Shown one piece after another: positions 15,860 to 15,943 of a DNA stretch of 15,943 bases. The stretch covers positions 1 to 15,943 of the forward strand of contig JAOXYB010025613.1 of the NCBI GenBank assembly GCA_028565635.1, in the 5' to 3' direction. Every line of letters starts with the position of its first letter. The stretch's first letter is position 1. The DNA comes from Phoronis ovalis. Its lineage: Eukaryota > Phoronida > Phoronidae. The notes under the pieces are model-generated. The model searched no databases. It was not told where the DNA came from and saw nothing but the letters and a program-made list of their open reading frames with translations. Both the position numbers and the translations under genes were made by a program.

Positions 15860-15895
15860 ATCACACATATAGCTTGGGAAAACCGATCCATTTAA

Positions 15896-15916
15896 CCACC
15901 CCCCCCCCCCCCCCCC
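15896..15916. repeat. Poly-C tract
   Basis: ACCACC followed by a run of about 18 C, then TCCC. A homopolymer that is prone to assembly-length error. It lies upstream of the tandem Cache gene. Confidence 0.9.
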
Positions 15917-15943
15917 TCCCACGTACCCCAGTGCTATTACAGA

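Noticed and set aside
15710-15922. Minus frame starting in the G-run with a hydrophobic stretch (VSGPREKLALIIGVYLINIF), which looks faintly like an SLC22 helix
   Set aside because: It begins in a homopolymer, crosses a consensus donor, and lacks any diagnostic motif. The similarity is only general hydrophobicity.

Overview
The window is animal genomic DNA, most likely from an invertebrate. It is AT-rich, with short exons bounded by GT..AG introns, microsatellites, and non-autonomous DNA transposons in introns. Exon codons, splice phases and protein similarity identify two genes that point tail to tail. I cannot name the species from sequence alone.

Left part (about 128-5750, + strand): the 3' seven coding exons of an SLC22-type organic ion transporter (major facilitator superfamily). 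The first exon encodes the TM4-TM5 region, so the N-terminal half of the gene lies off the left edge. All seven exons join in consistent phase to a stop at 5419-5421, with two candidate poly(A) signals at 5562 and 5721. The 1.75 kb intron at 2396-4149 carries a 295-bp fold-back transposon with 79-bp terminal inverted repeats and an 11-bp target duplication.

Middle (about 5750-6785): a non-coding convergent intergenic stretch with a short local duplication and small dispersed motifs.

Right part (about 6780-15506, - strand): a complete-looking 12-exon gene that single-frame ORFs do not reveal. Splicing 15475..14520, 13020..12891, 12439..12274, 12114..11912, 11296..10904, 10419..10243, 9718..9553, 9080..8858, 8404..8216, 7746..7629, 7463..7309 and 6972..6873 gives 2976 nt, a 991-residue protein, with every intron phase matching. 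The protein has a signal peptide, a Cache-like module plus EGF-like cysteine cluster, a roughly 200-residue basic cysteine-free linker ending in a furin-type RKKR site, a second Cache-like plus EGF-like unit, and a short hydrophobic C-terminus followed at once by a stop and a poly(A) signal. Both Cache/EGF units resemble the ectodomain of the GPR158/GPR179 (metabotropic glycine receptor) family. No seven-transmembrane domain is present, and there is no room for one before the neighbouring convergent gene. I read this as a 7TM-less, probably GPI-anchored, tandem Cache-EGF protein that arose by exon-preserving internal duplication; it is the most interesting object here.

Two members of a second fold-back transposon family (TIR core CATCCGTTAG) sit in introns of this gene. 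One has a perfect 9-bp target duplication and lies only about 50 bp upstream of a splice acceptor. Gene functions are inferred from recognised motifs; no database search was run.
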